Below, one piece after another: positions 33,532 to 42,092 of a stretch of 64,000 nucleotides of DNA; the stretch's first letter is position 1; each line of letters starts with the position of its first letter. This stretch comes from an uncultured bacterium. GTDB lineage: Bacteria; Bacteroidota; Bacteroidia; Bacteroidales; Bacteroidaceae. The translations under genes were made by a program, and so were the position numbers. The notes under the pieces were generated by a model. The model was not told where the DNA came from. It saw only the letters and a program-made list of their open reading frames with translations, and did no database searches. Location: positions 26,292-90,291 of the forward strand of contig CAMHUC010000008.1 in assembly GCA_946188155.1 (NCBI GenBank), read 5' to 3'.

Positions 33532-35382
33532 ATGGCAGAAAAATTAGAAGTGAAGGAGTTGGACCAGGTTGTGGTCCGCTTCTCGGGAGACTCCGGCGAC
33601 GGCATGCAGCTGGCCGGCAACATCTTCTCGACGGTCAGTGCCACCGTTGGCAACGGCATTTCCACATTCCCCGACTATCCCGCCGACATCCGCGCCCCGC
33701 AAGGGTCGCTCACGGGTGTCAGCGGATTCCAGGTTCACATCGGAGCCGGCAAGGTATACACCCCCGGCGACAAGTGCGACGTGCTGGTGGCCATGAACGC
33801 CGCAGCCCTGAAGACGCAGTACCGCTACGCCAAGCCGGGCGCCACTATTATCATCGACACCGACTCCTTCGGCCCGAAGGACCTGGAGAAGGCGCAGTTT
33901 AAGACGGAGGACTATCTGGGCGAGATGCAGATCGACGCAGACCGCGTCATCCAGTGCCCGCTGACCACGATGGTGAAGGACTGCCTGAAGGACACGGGCA
34001 TGGACATGAAGGCCATGATGAAGTGCCGCAACATGTTCGCACTCGGACTCGTCTGCTGGCTCTTCGACCGTGACCTGCAGCTGGTTGCCAACTTCCTGAA
34101 GGAGAAGTTTGCCAAGAAGCCCGCCATCGCCGAGGCCAACATCAAGGTGATACAGGCCGGCTACGACTACGGACACAACACTCACGCTGGAACTACCAGC
34201 GTATACAGGGTGGAGTCGAAGACCAAGGAACCTGGGCGCTACATGGACATCACGGGCAACAAGGCCACGGCCTACGGCTTCATAGCCGCTGCCGAGAAGG
34301 CCGGGCTGAAGCTCTACTTGGGCAGCTATCCCATCACGCCGGCCACCGACGTGCTCCACGAGCTGTCGAAGCACAAGTCGCTGGGCGTCATCACCGTGCA
34401 GTGCGAGGACGAGATTGCCGGTTGCTCGTCGGCCCTGGGCGCATCGTTCGCCGGTGCGCTGGGTGTCACCAGCACCTCCGGTCCCGGCATCTGCCTGAAG
34501 TCGGAAGCCATGAACCTGGCCGTCATCATGGAGCTGCCATTAGTGGTGCTCGACGTGCAGCGCGGCGGTCCCGCCACGGGCCTGCCCACAAAGTCGGAAC
34601 AGACCGACCTGCTGCAGGTGCTCTTCGGCCGCAACGGCGAGAGTCCCATGCCGGTGATGGCTGCCACCAGCCCCACCGACTGCTTCGATGCTGCCTACCA
34701 GGCCTGTAAGATTGCCCTGGAGCACATGACGCCCGTGGTGCTGCTGACGGATGCCTTCATCGCCAACGGCTCAGGAGCCTTCCGCCTGCCCGACATCACG
34801 AAGCTCGACGCTATCAATCCCCCATACGTGCCCGAGGAACTGAAAGGCAAGTGGACGCCCTACATGCGAGCCGAGAACGGCACCCGCTACTGGGCCGTGC
34901 CCGGTCGCGAGGGCTTTGCCCACATCCTCGGTGGACTGGAGAAGGACTCCGAGACGGGCGCCATCTCTACGAACCCCGAGAACCACGACCTGATGACGCG
35001 CCTGCGCCAGCAGAAGATAGCGAACATCCAGGTGCCCGACCTGGAGGTGGACGGCGACGCAGCCGATGCCGACCTGCTCATCGTGGGCTTCGGCTCCACC
35101 TACGGCCATCTGCGCTCGGCCATGGACGAGCTGAGGGCGAAGGGCTACAAGGTGGCACAGACGCACTTCAAGTACCTCAACCCGCTGCCCAAGAACACGG
35201 CCGAGGTGCTCTCTAAGTACAAGAAGGTGGTGGTGGCCGAACAGAACATGGGCCAGCTGGCTGCCTACCTGCGCATGAAGGTTGACAACTTCGTACCGGC
35301 TCAGTTCAACCAGGTGAAAGGCCAGCCCTTCGTGGTCGAAGAACTCGTCAATGCGTTCGAGGGATTAATTAACAAGAAGTAG
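33532..35382 (+). CDS. korA: 2-oxoglutarate:ferredoxin oxidoreductase, alpha subunit (gamma-alpha fusion)
   Basis: A 616-aa subunit of the CoA-dependent 2-oxoacid:ferredoxin oxidoreductase, which in anaerobes interconverts 2-oxoglutarate and succinyl-CoA. The N-terminal ~190 residues are the gamma domain (RFSGDSGDGMQLAG; FPDYPADIRAPQGS). The rest is the alpha domain with the pyrimidine-binding fold (GSYPITPATDVLHELS; CEDEIAGCSSALGASFAGA; TSTSGPGICLKSE). The partner korB lies downstream but is separated by a GxxExxY cassette instead of following directly. The exact 2-oxoacid cannot be proven from sequence. Confidence 0.9.
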   Translation: MAEKLEVKELDQVVVRFSGDSGDGMQLAGNIFSTVSATVGNGISTFPDYPADIRAPQGSLTGVSGFQVHIGAGKVYTPGDKCDVLVAMNAAALKTQYRYAKPGATIIIDTDSFGPKDLEKAQFKTEDYLGEMQIDADRVIQCPLTTMVKDCLKDTGMDMKAMMKCRNMFALGLVCWLFDRDLQLVANFLKEKFAKKPAIAEANIKVIQAGYDYGHNTHAGTTSVYRVESKTKEPGRYMDITGNKATAYGFIAAAEKAGLKLYLGSYPITPATDVLHELSKHKSLGVITVQCEDEIAGCSSALGASFAGALGVTSTSGPGICLKSEAMNLAVIMELPLVVLDVQRGGPATGLPTKSEQTDLLQVLFGRNGESPMPVMAATSPTDCFDAAYQACKIALEHMTPVVLLTDAFIANGSGAFRLPDITKLDAINPPYVPEELKGKWTPYMRAENGTRYWAVPGREGFAHILGGLEKDSETGAISTNPENHDLMTRLRQQKIANIQVPDLEVDGDAADADLLIVGFGSTYGHLRSAMDELRAKGYKVAQTHFKYLNPLPKNTAEVLSKYKKVVVAEQNMGQLAAYLRMKVDNFVPAQFNQVKGQPFVVEELVNAFEGLINKK

Positions 35383-35410
35383 TAATGACAACATATAGCT
35401 GTTTTTTTAT

Positions 35411-35450
35411 AAACAACGAATTAAAACGAATGACACGAATTGAACGAATT
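35411..35450 (+). repeat. left terminal inverted repeat of the GxxExxY cassette
   Basis: AAACAACGAATTAAAACGAA and onward is complementary to 35975-36014. It is followed by further ACGAATT-type repeats to 35520. Confidence 0.65.
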
Positions 35451-35530
35451 AAATTATATTTTACGAATTAAAACGAATGACACGAATTAAATTATATTTT
35501 ACGGATTAAACGAATTTTATTCTATTGATT

Positions 35531-35920
35531 ATGAATGGTTTTCGCACTGAGATGAGATACCCGGAGGAGAGCTTCAAAATCATTGGAGCTGCCATGAAGG
35601 TGCATGCGGCATTGGGGCCTGGCTTTATCGAAAAGGTCTACCAGGACGCCCTGTCCATAGAATTCCGTGAGCAGGGCATCCCGTTCGTTCGGGAGATGGA
35701 ACTCCACGCCACATACCGAGGTGTCACCCTCGACGGTACCTACAAGCCCGACTTTATCTGCTACGATAAGATTATTGTGGAACTGAAAGCCGTCAAGGAG
35801 TTGGACGACATTCATCGTTCGCAAGCCATCAACTATGCCAAGGTCGCTGGTTATCGTCTATCACTCCTTATCAACTTTGGCCAGTCATCGCTCCAAAAAG
35901 AGCGTTACCCGATAGGCTAA
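35531..35920 (+). CDS. GxxExxY protein
   Basis: A 129-aa protein of the GxxExxY family: GPGFIEKVYQDAL provides the name-giving motif, and DGTYKPDFICYDKIIVELKAVKEL has the D...ExK pattern of the PD-(D/E)XK nuclease fold. The function of the family is unproven. The gene sits between korA and korB inside an AT-rich segment whose ends are ~40-bp inverted repeats, so it looks like an inserted cassette. The ATG at 35531 is used; the frame also opens at a TTG six bases earlier. Confidence 0.8.
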   Translation: MNGFRTEMRYPEESFKIIGAAMKVHAALGPGFIEKVYQDALSIEFREQGIPFVREMELHATYRGVTLDGTYKPDFICYDKIIVELKAVKELDDIHRSQAINYAKVAGYRLSLLINFGQSSLQKERYPIG

Positions 35921-35974
35921 ATTCGTGAAATAGTCAGTTGTTGAGCAACAATTCGTGGAATAATCAAAAAGAAT

Positions 35975-36014
35975 AATTCGTAAAATTCGTGAAATTCGTC
36001 TTAATTCGTTGTTC
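35975..36014 (-). repeat. right terminal inverted repeat of the GxxExxY cassette
   Basis: AATTCGTAAAATTCGTGAAA and onward to TTAATTCGTTGTT, the complement of 35411-35450 with few mismatches. Confidence 0.65.
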
Positions 36015-36065
36015 TTAAAAAAAGAGTTGTCGAAAAAGAGTTTGTCAAAAAAAGAAATAAGAGTT

Positions 36066-37073
36066 ATGAGTAATTACAGTGCAAGTGATTTTAAGAAAGG
36101 CCAGCCCCGTTGGTGCCCCGGTTGTGGCGACCACTTCTTCCTGGCTTCCCTGCATAAGGCTATGGCCGAGATCGGCGTGGCCCCCGAGAACATCGCAGTC
36201 ATCAGTGGTATCGGCTGCAGCAGCCGTCTGCCGCACTATATGGCCACCTACGGCATGAACACCATCCACGGTCGTGCTGCCGCCATCGCCACCGGTGCCA
36301 AGGTGGCTAATCCCAACCTCACCGTGTGGCAGGTCAGTGGCGACGGCGACGGACTGGCCATCGGTGGCAACCACTTCATCCATGCCAACCGTCGTAACAT
36401 CGACCTGAACATGATTCTTCTGAACAACCGCATCTACGGTCTGACGAAGGGACAGTATAGTCCCACCTCGCCCCGTGGCTTCGTGTCGAAGTCGTCGCCC
36501 TACGGCACGGTGGAGGACCCGTTCCGGCCTGCCGAGCTCTGCTTCGGTGCCCGCGGACACTTCTTCGCACGCTGCGTGGCTACCGATGCCAAGGGCACGG
36601 TGGAGGTGCTGCAGGCTGCCTACCAGCACAAGGGGGCCTCGGTGACGGAGGTGCTGCAGAACTGCGTCATCTTCAACGACCACTGCCACGACCTGGTATA
36701 CAACAACGAGGGTCGGCGTAAGAACGCCATCTACGTGCGCCACGGCGAGAAGCTCGTGTTCGGCGAGAACTCGGAGTTCGGACTCGTGCAGCAGGGCTTC
36801 GGCCTGAAGGTGGTGGAGATAGGCAAGGACGGCTACACGCTGGATGACGTACTCGTACACGATGCCCACTGCGAGGACAACACCCTTCAGCTGAAGCTGG
36901 CCATGATGTCGCCGGAGGACGGTTTCCCCATCGCCCTGGGCGTGATTCGCGACGTGGAGGCTCCCACCTACAACGATGCCGTCCACGCGCAGATTGCCGA
37001 GGTATCGGCTCAGAAGAAGTACCACAACTTCACCGAGCTGTTGGAGACGAATGATATCTGGGAGGTGAAGTAA
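36066..37073 (+). CDS. korB: 2-oxoglutarate:ferredoxin oxidoreductase, beta subunit
   Basis: A 335-aa thiamine-diphosphate-binding partner of korA. Characteristic elements are RWCPGCGDHFFLASL (the Cys-containing N-terminus), GIGCSSRLPHYM, and the TPP/metal motif GDGDGLAIGGNHFIHANRRN. It catalyses oxidative decarboxylation of the 2-oxoacid with ferredoxin as acceptor. The ATG at 36066 aligns with the family; the longer frame reads into the inverted repeat of the upstream cassette. It converges tail to tail with the SpoIIE gene, with 7 nt between them. Confidence 0.9.
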   Translation: MSNYSASDFKKGQPRWCPGCGDHFFLASLHKAMAEIGVAPENIAVISGIGCSSRLPHYMATYGMNTIHGRAAAIATGAKVANPNLTVWQVSGDGDGLAIGGNHFIHANRRNIDLNMILLNNRIYGLTKGQYSPTSPRGFVSKSSPYGTVEDPFRPAELCFGARGHFFARCVATDAKGTVEVLQAAYQHKGASVTEVLQNCVIFNDHCHDLVYNNEGRRKNAIYVRHGEKLVFGENSEFGLVQQGFGLKVVEIGKDGYTLDDVLVHDAHCEDNTLQLKLAMMSPEDGFPIALGVIRDVEAPTYNDAVHAQIAEVSAQKKYHNFTELLETNDIWEVK

Positions 37074-37080
37074 ACGGGGT

Positions 37081-39282
37081 TTACTTGATCTTGATACAAA
37101 GAATAGTCAGGTCATCGCTGGGTTCGGCTTCGCCGACGAAGGCGGTGACCGCTGTTTTTGCCATGTCCACCGTCTGGCGGGCATTGTCGAAGGGGCGCGT
37201 CTTGAAGAGCTGGATCAGCCGCTCTTCGCCGAACTGCTCCTGTGAGAGGTTCTCGGCTTCGGAGAGTCCGTCGGTATATAAGAATAAGGTACGCCCGCGC
37301 ACGTTCGTTATTCTCTCACCGACAAATTCCAGCTCGGGCCATAGGCCGATGGGCGCATTGGCCTCCATCTCCAGGTAGTCGGGCCGGCAGGGCTCATGGG
37401 GAGCCAGCGGACGGTCGATGATGACTGGCGGGTTGTGGCCGGCGTTGCAGAAGTCCATGTGGCCCGTGGTGAGGTCTATCTCGCCGATGAACATTGTGAC
37501 GAACATACCGTTGTCGTTCTCTGTCGTGAGGGCATCGTTGAGCTTGGTGGCGATGTAGGCCGGGGGGAATCCCTCCTTGGCTACCATTCGGAACATGTTG
37601 ACGGCCACCGACATGAAGAGAGCGGCGGGGATGCCCTTGCCGCTGACGTCGCCGATGCAGAAGTAGAGCTTGTCGCTCTGCAGGAAGAAGTCGTAGAGGT
37701 CGCCGCCCACCTCCTTGGCCGATGCCAGCGAGGCATAGACGTCGATGTCGGTTCGTCCTTCGAACAGGAATTTGCTCGGCACCATGCCCATCTGTATGTC
37801 GCGTGCGATGCGCAGCTCGCTCTCCATGCGCTCCTTGGCCTTGGTGGTGGCCTCCAGCTGACCGTAGGCATGCTCCAGCTGGGTGTGGGCGTCCTCCAGT
37901 CGGGTGTGGGCATCCTCCAGTCGGGTGTGGGCCGTCTCCAACTGGCCGTAGGCCGTCTCTATCTCGTGGGTGTGCCTGCTGCGTCGCCAGAGGATGAAGG
38001 CGAGGGCAGCGATGATGATGGCGGCGATGATGCCGAGCATGGCCATGAACACGTGGTGGGTGCGCTCCTCGCTCTTCTGGGCTTCCATGCGCGACTCCCA
38101 CTCGCTGAGCTGCAGGTCCTTGTTAGAGCGGTCGAGGCTGTCGTTGCGCAGGCGCACGGCAGCGTTCTGCAGCTCGATGTCGCGGTTCTCCAGCTCGATG
38201 GCCTGATTCTCCAGCGAGAGCGTCAGGGCCTCCTCGCGGAGCCGCCGCTGCTCCAGCTCCGAGGCCACCTGGTCGAGGCGCAGCTGCTGGTTGCGCAGCT
38301 TCAGGTCCTTGGCCTCGCTCTCCACGCGCCCCAGTCCCATGGCGGCGTTCATCTCCATGAGCAGGTGGGCGTTGCTTTGCTGGCTGATGGAGTCACGCAT
38401 GAGCCAGTAGTGATAGCCTATCTTGTATGCGTTTTCGTAGTCGCGCATCTGTCGGTAGACGAAGCGCAGACACTGGTATCGCTCCAACTTGTTTCGGATG
38501 GTGCTTGCCACGGTCAGAGCACCGTCGAAGTCGTTTTCGATGATACATTTCCATAATTCCACCCGTGCTCCCATGATGCCGTCGCGCCCATAAGCCTCCT
38601 TCACCTTTTCACGCTCAGCATAGAAGTTGCGGAAGCGCTCGGCATAGTCGGCGTGACGATACAGCACGGTGTCGGCCACGGCCAGGCACTGTATCGAGAG
38701 AGCGTTCAGGCGGTGCAATGGGTTTACGTTAGGCTCCTTCTTAGCCTTCTCTGCATATTCGATGGCCTTCTCCATGCCGCGCGAAGAGTATTCCATCTTT
38801 GCCAGTTCGATATAGCTGGAGGCGGCACTCTCCCCTGGCAGATGCTCATGGGCGTAGTCGATGGCCTTGACAAACTCCTTCTTGGCCTCGTCGATAGTAC
38901 CCATTTGGTAGAGCACGTAGGCGGACAGGTGGGTGCCATTGTAAATGCCGAAACGGCTGTCGTGTTGTAATGCATGCTGCTGCAGCTCGCGGGCGATGTC
39001 GTAGCCACGGCTGCGCCGCTGGTTGTTACAGCAGAAGAGTGCCTGGTTGCCCCAGGCCTTGTAGAACATCCGTTCGTCGCCGGCCTTCAGGCATGCCGCC
39101 TTCAGGCGCTCGGTGACGTCCATGAACTGCTCCATGTCGTGGCTGTTGTAGATCTTGTACATCTGGGCAGTCAGCGCCTTCACGTCGTCGGCATCGCTTG
39201 CTGCCGTCGGGACGCAAGAACAATGGATGGCGAACAGTATCGCCACCACTCTGAGCCGCCAAATATATCTGAAAGCACTCAT
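37081..39282 (-). CDS. SpoIIE-family PP2C phosphatase with TPR and coiled-coil
   Basis: A 733-aa protein. Signal peptide, a helical TPR-like region (~25-300), long coiled coil, transmembrane helix (MAMLGIIAAIIIAALAFILW), a second coiled coil built from a repeated heptad pair (TRLEDAH), then a PP2C/RsbU-type serine phosphatase: MESELRIARDIQMGM, KEVGGDLYDFF, IGDVSGKGIPAALFM, NAGHNPP, LYTDGLSEAEN. Such proteins relay an external or membrane signal to partner-switching anti-sigma regulators. No anti-sigma or STAS gene is in the window. The ATG at 39282 is preferred to a TTG five codons upstream. Confidence 0.85.
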   Translation of the reverse strand: MSAFRYIWRLRVVAILFAIHCSCVPTAASDADDVKALTAQMYKIYNSHDMEQFMDVTERLKAACLKAGDERMFYKAWGNQALFCCNNQRRSRGYDIARELQQHALQHDSRFGIYNGTHLSAYVLYQMGTIDEAKKEFVKAIDYAHEHLPGESAASSYIELAKMEYSSRGMEKAIEYAEKAKKEPNVNPLHRLNALSIQCLAVADTVLYRHADYAERFRNFYAEREKVKEAYGRDGIMGARVELWKCIIENDFDGALTVASTIRNKLERYQCLRFVYRQMRDYENAYKIGYHYWLMRDSISQQSNAHLLMEMNAAMGLGRVESEAKDLKLRNQQLRLDQVASELEQRRLREEALTLSLENQAIELENRDIELQNAAVRLRNDSLDRSNKDLQLSEWESRMEAQKSEERTHHVFMAMLGIIAAIIIAALAFILWRRSRHTHEIETAYGQLETAHTRLEDAHTRLEDAHTQLEHAYGQLEATTKAKERMESELRIARDIQMGMVPSKFLFEGRTDIDVYASLASAKEVGGDLYDFFLQSDKLYFCIGDVSGKGIPAALFMSVAVNMFRMVAKEGFPPAYIATKLNDALTTENDNGMFVTMFIGEIDLTTGHMDFCNAGHNPPVIIDRPLAPHEPCRPDYLEMEANAPIGLWPELEFVGERITNVRGRTLFLYTDGLSEAENLSQEQFGEERLIQLFKTRPFDNARQTVDMAKTAVTAFVGEAEPSDDLTILCIKIK

Positions 39283-39287
39283 TGCGC

Positions 39288-39328
39288 TAAACCTCAACTC
39301 TCAAACCTCAACTCTCAAACCTCAACTC
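39288..39328. repeat. AACCTCAACTCTC heptamer-type repeat
   Basis: About three tandem copies fill the gap between the SpoIIE start and the stop of the next gene, which ends inside the repeat. Confidence 0.7.
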
Positions 39329-42087
39329 CCCTTGAGCTTTCGCTCACAGGGAATCCATACCCAGAAGGTGGTGCCGTGGCCCTCACCCTCGCTTTTGACG
39401 CCTATCTCGCCGCCCAGGCGCTCGGCTATCGACTTGCAGATGGCCAGTCCCATGCCTGTTCCCTGCACGAACTCGTCGAGCTTGACGAAGCGCTCGAACA
39501 CCACCTGCTGCTTCTCCTTCGGTATGCCGCTGCCCGTGTCCTCACAGTAGATGTACAGTCCTTGCCGCTCGTAGCGGTAGCCAATCTTGATGTGCCCCTG
39601 TTTGGTGAACTTCACGGCATTGGTGACGAAGTTGGTGAGTATCTGCTGCAGCCGCCCGATGTCGAGCGTGGTGTATAGGTGGTCGTAGGGGCTGTCGGTG
39701 AGGAACTGCACCTGCGGCTCCTGCACGCGCTGTGCCAGTGAGAGGCTGATGTCGCCGAAGGCGGCAGCGAAGTCTACATCGCGTGGCGTGATGTCGAATG
39801 CTCCTTCCGTGATGCTCGATGCCTCCATGATGTCGTTGATGAGCCGCTGGAGCATGTCGGTGGAGTTGCGCACGATGCGCACGTATTCCGCCCGTTCGGG
39901 CGAGTCGCCCAGGGCCTCCAGTACGCTGGTGAATCCCACGATGGCGTTGAGCGGTGTGCGCAGCTCGTGGGTCATCGACGCCATGAAGGCACTCTTGCGC
40001 CTGACGCTGTCGTTGGCGCGCTGCGTCTCCACCTCGAGCCGTTTCCGGGTGTCGGTGATGTGGGTGATGTCGGAGGCGATGCCCTCGTGCCCGATGATTT
40101 GTCCGTCGTTGCCGATGACCGGTTTGAAGGCGATGCTCATCACCTGCTCCGTCTGCCCTTCCGATGCCGGCAGCAGGTGGCACGCGAAGGTCTGCGGCTC
40201 GCGGTTGGTGGTGTTGTAGAGTATGTTCATCACCTGCTCGCGGTCCTCGGGTGCCAGCATCCTCTGGAAGCGGGTGAAACTGTAGCTCATGTCGGGGTGG
40301 GAGGGGTTGCGGAAGAAGTCTATCCGCTCTGTGTCGATGGCCGACTTCACCATGTATCGCTCGCTGTGCAGCAGCATGTAGCGCAGGCGGTCGCTGAGCA
40401 AGGCGATTCGCTCCTGGGTGGCGGCGCGCTCGTGGTCGAGCTTCTTGACGGCATTGTCGAGTTCGCGGTCGCGGCTCACGTCGAAGCTGTTGACGAAGTA
40501 GTTCACCACGTCGCCCTCGGCATTGAACAGCGGCTGTATGCTGCACTCGATATACTTGTCGATGCCGAACTCCTGGTACTCCATGTGCTGGCAGAAGAAG
40601 AGGTCGTCGAGCGAGTCCTGCGAGTAGACGTTGCGGAAGATGGGTATGTCGAACATGTTGACAGTCTCCCAGAAGCGCATGGCGTCGTGGTCCTGGTCCA
40701 TGCCGCATAGCAGCCGCATATTGTCGTTGAGCGTCACGAGGAATCCCTCGCGGTTGTAGAACGACATGGCCACGAAGGGTATGTTGGCAATCACGTTGTA
40801 GCGGTTCACCAGCTCGCGTGCCGCCTTGTCGACCTCCATCTCCTGTGTCACGTTGTGGATGGCGTTGACGATGTAGGCGGGGTGGCCCTCGTCGTTGAGT
40901 TCCGACATGGCGTGCCCGCTGAAGATGAGCCATTCGGGCTTGTCGGCGGTACCCGCGTTCCAGCGCTTGTCGAGTTCGAAGTGTCGCTCGCGGCCGTCCA
41001 TCAGGTTGTGCATCTTGTGGCGGAACTCCTGCTGCTGCTCGGGGTGAATGCGCTCTGCAAACTGGTCGAGGGTCATGCCGCCCCGGGGCAGTATCTGGCC
41101 GTAGCGGTTGGTGAAGCGGTCGCGGGCGATGTCGTACTCCATCACGCAGAAGTTGCCCATGTGCAGGGCCTGGGCCATCATGTCGTTGAGCTCCGTGCTG
41201 GCGCGCTGGGAGTTCTTCACGTGGCGGCGTGCCAGTCGGCTGAAGAAGTAGAGCACGGCCAGCAGTGCCAGTATGCCTGCTATGGCGTAGAAGAGCAGGG
41301 GGTTGTGCTGCTCCTCGATGCGCTCGGGGTGCATCCAGCGGTCTTGTATCACGGCTATCTCGCCGCGCTGCTTCAGGCGTGAGTACTGGTCGTCGATTTG
41401 TTCCACTAACTGGCGGTCGCGCCCTACGACGTGAACCTCGGAGATGGGTATTCCCACGTCGCAGAGGGTGATGCCCTCCAGGTTGAGTTCCTTGATTTTC
41501 CACTTCAGCGGTTCCTCGCCCCATACGTAGTATTTGTAGTCGCCGTTGATGATGCCCATCAGTGCCACCTTGGGAGTCTGGAACTCCATGAACCCGGTGT
41601 TCATCGAGTCGCCGTCGAGGAAGTATAGTGCCGAGTAGTCGCCGGGCTTGAACACGGCGCCCTCCTTCTCCAGCTGTCGGATGGTCACCATGCGGGTGGT
41701 GTCGCCATGGGTGGCCACGCGTATGCGGTTGTAGTTGATGATGTTCTCCGACACGGCGAACACGTCTTTGTCGTAGCGGTGGCCGTTGGCGATGATGATG
41801 TCGGCATCGCCGCGCTCGAAGGTTTTCAGGGCGATGCTCCACTCCTTCATCACGAACCTGACGGGCAGTCCCAGCTCCTTCATCACGGCACGCATGGCGT
41901 CGATGTTGCTGCCGGCGGGCTCGCCCTGGTCGTTGAGGAACTCGTAGGGCGGCTTGTCCCAGTCGCACACCATCACCACGGGGTGCTTGTCGTTATACTT
42001 GTCGGATAGCGACTGCGCCACGGCCTTGAACAGTGGACAGTGGATGGTGAATAGCATTACCAGTAGGTATCTCAGTCTCTTCTTCAT
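39322..42087 (-). CDS. Sensor histidine kinase with periplasmic solute-binding (SBP_bac_3) domain
   Basis: A 921-aa kinase. Signal peptide (AVAQ), one bacterial solute-binding protein family 3 domain (~30-280, WDKPPYEFLNDQGEPAG), transmembrane helix (~300-320, LLFYAIAGILALLAVLYFF), PAS-like regions, HisKA with acceptor His in ASMTHELRTPLNAI, and HATPase_c (NFVTNAVKFT; DTGSGIP; GTGMGLAI). It probably senses an amino acid or a similar small ligand. The ATG at 42087 is chosen because the frame upstream of it overlaps the next kinase gene without family similarity. It follows that gene by 5 nt, so the two form an operon. Confidence 0.9.
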   Translation of the reverse strand: MKKRLRYLLVMLFTIHCPLFKAVAQSLSDKYNDKHPVVMVCDWDKPPYEFLNDQGEPAGSNIDAMRAVMKELGLPVRFVMKEWSIALKTFERGDADIIIANGHRYDKDVFAVSENIINYNRIRVATHGDTTRMVTIRQLEKEGAVFKPGDYSALYFLDGDSMNTGFMEFQTPKVALMGIINGDYKYYVWGEEPLKWKIKELNLEGITLCDVGIPISEVHVVGRDRQLVEQIDDQYSRLKQRGEIAVIQDRWMHPERIEEQHNPLLFYAIAGILALLAVLYFFSRLARRHVKNSQRASTELNDMMAQALHMGNFCVMEYDIARDRFTNRYGQILPRGGMTLDQFAERIHPEQQQEFRHKMHNLMDGRERHFELDKRWNAGTADKPEWLIFSGHAMSELNDEGHPAYIVNAIHNVTQEMEVDKAARELVNRYNVIANIPFVAMSFYNREGFLVTLNDNMRLLCGMDQDHDAMRFWETVNMFDIPIFRNVYSQDSLDDLFFCQHMEYQEFGIDKYIECSIQPLFNAEGDVVNYFVNSFDVSRDRELDNAVKKLDHERAATQERIALLSDRLRYMLLHSERYMVKSAIDTERIDFFRNPSHPDMSYSFTRFQRMLAPEDREQVMNILYNTTNREPQTFACHLLPASEGQTEQVMSIAFKPVIGNDGQIIGHEGIASDITHITDTRKRLEVETQRANDSVRRKSAFMASMTHELRTPLNAIVGFTSVLEALGDSPERAEYVRIVRNSTDMLQRLINDIMEASSITEGAFDITPRDVDFAAAFGDISLSLAQRVQEPQVQFLTDSPYDHLYTTLDIGRLQQILTNFVTNAVKFTKQGHIKIGYRYERQGLYIYCEDTGSGIPKEKQQVVFERFVKLDEFVQGTGMGLAICKSIAERLGGEIGVKSEGEGHGTTFWVWIPCERKLKGS

Positions 42088-42092
42088 AGGCG

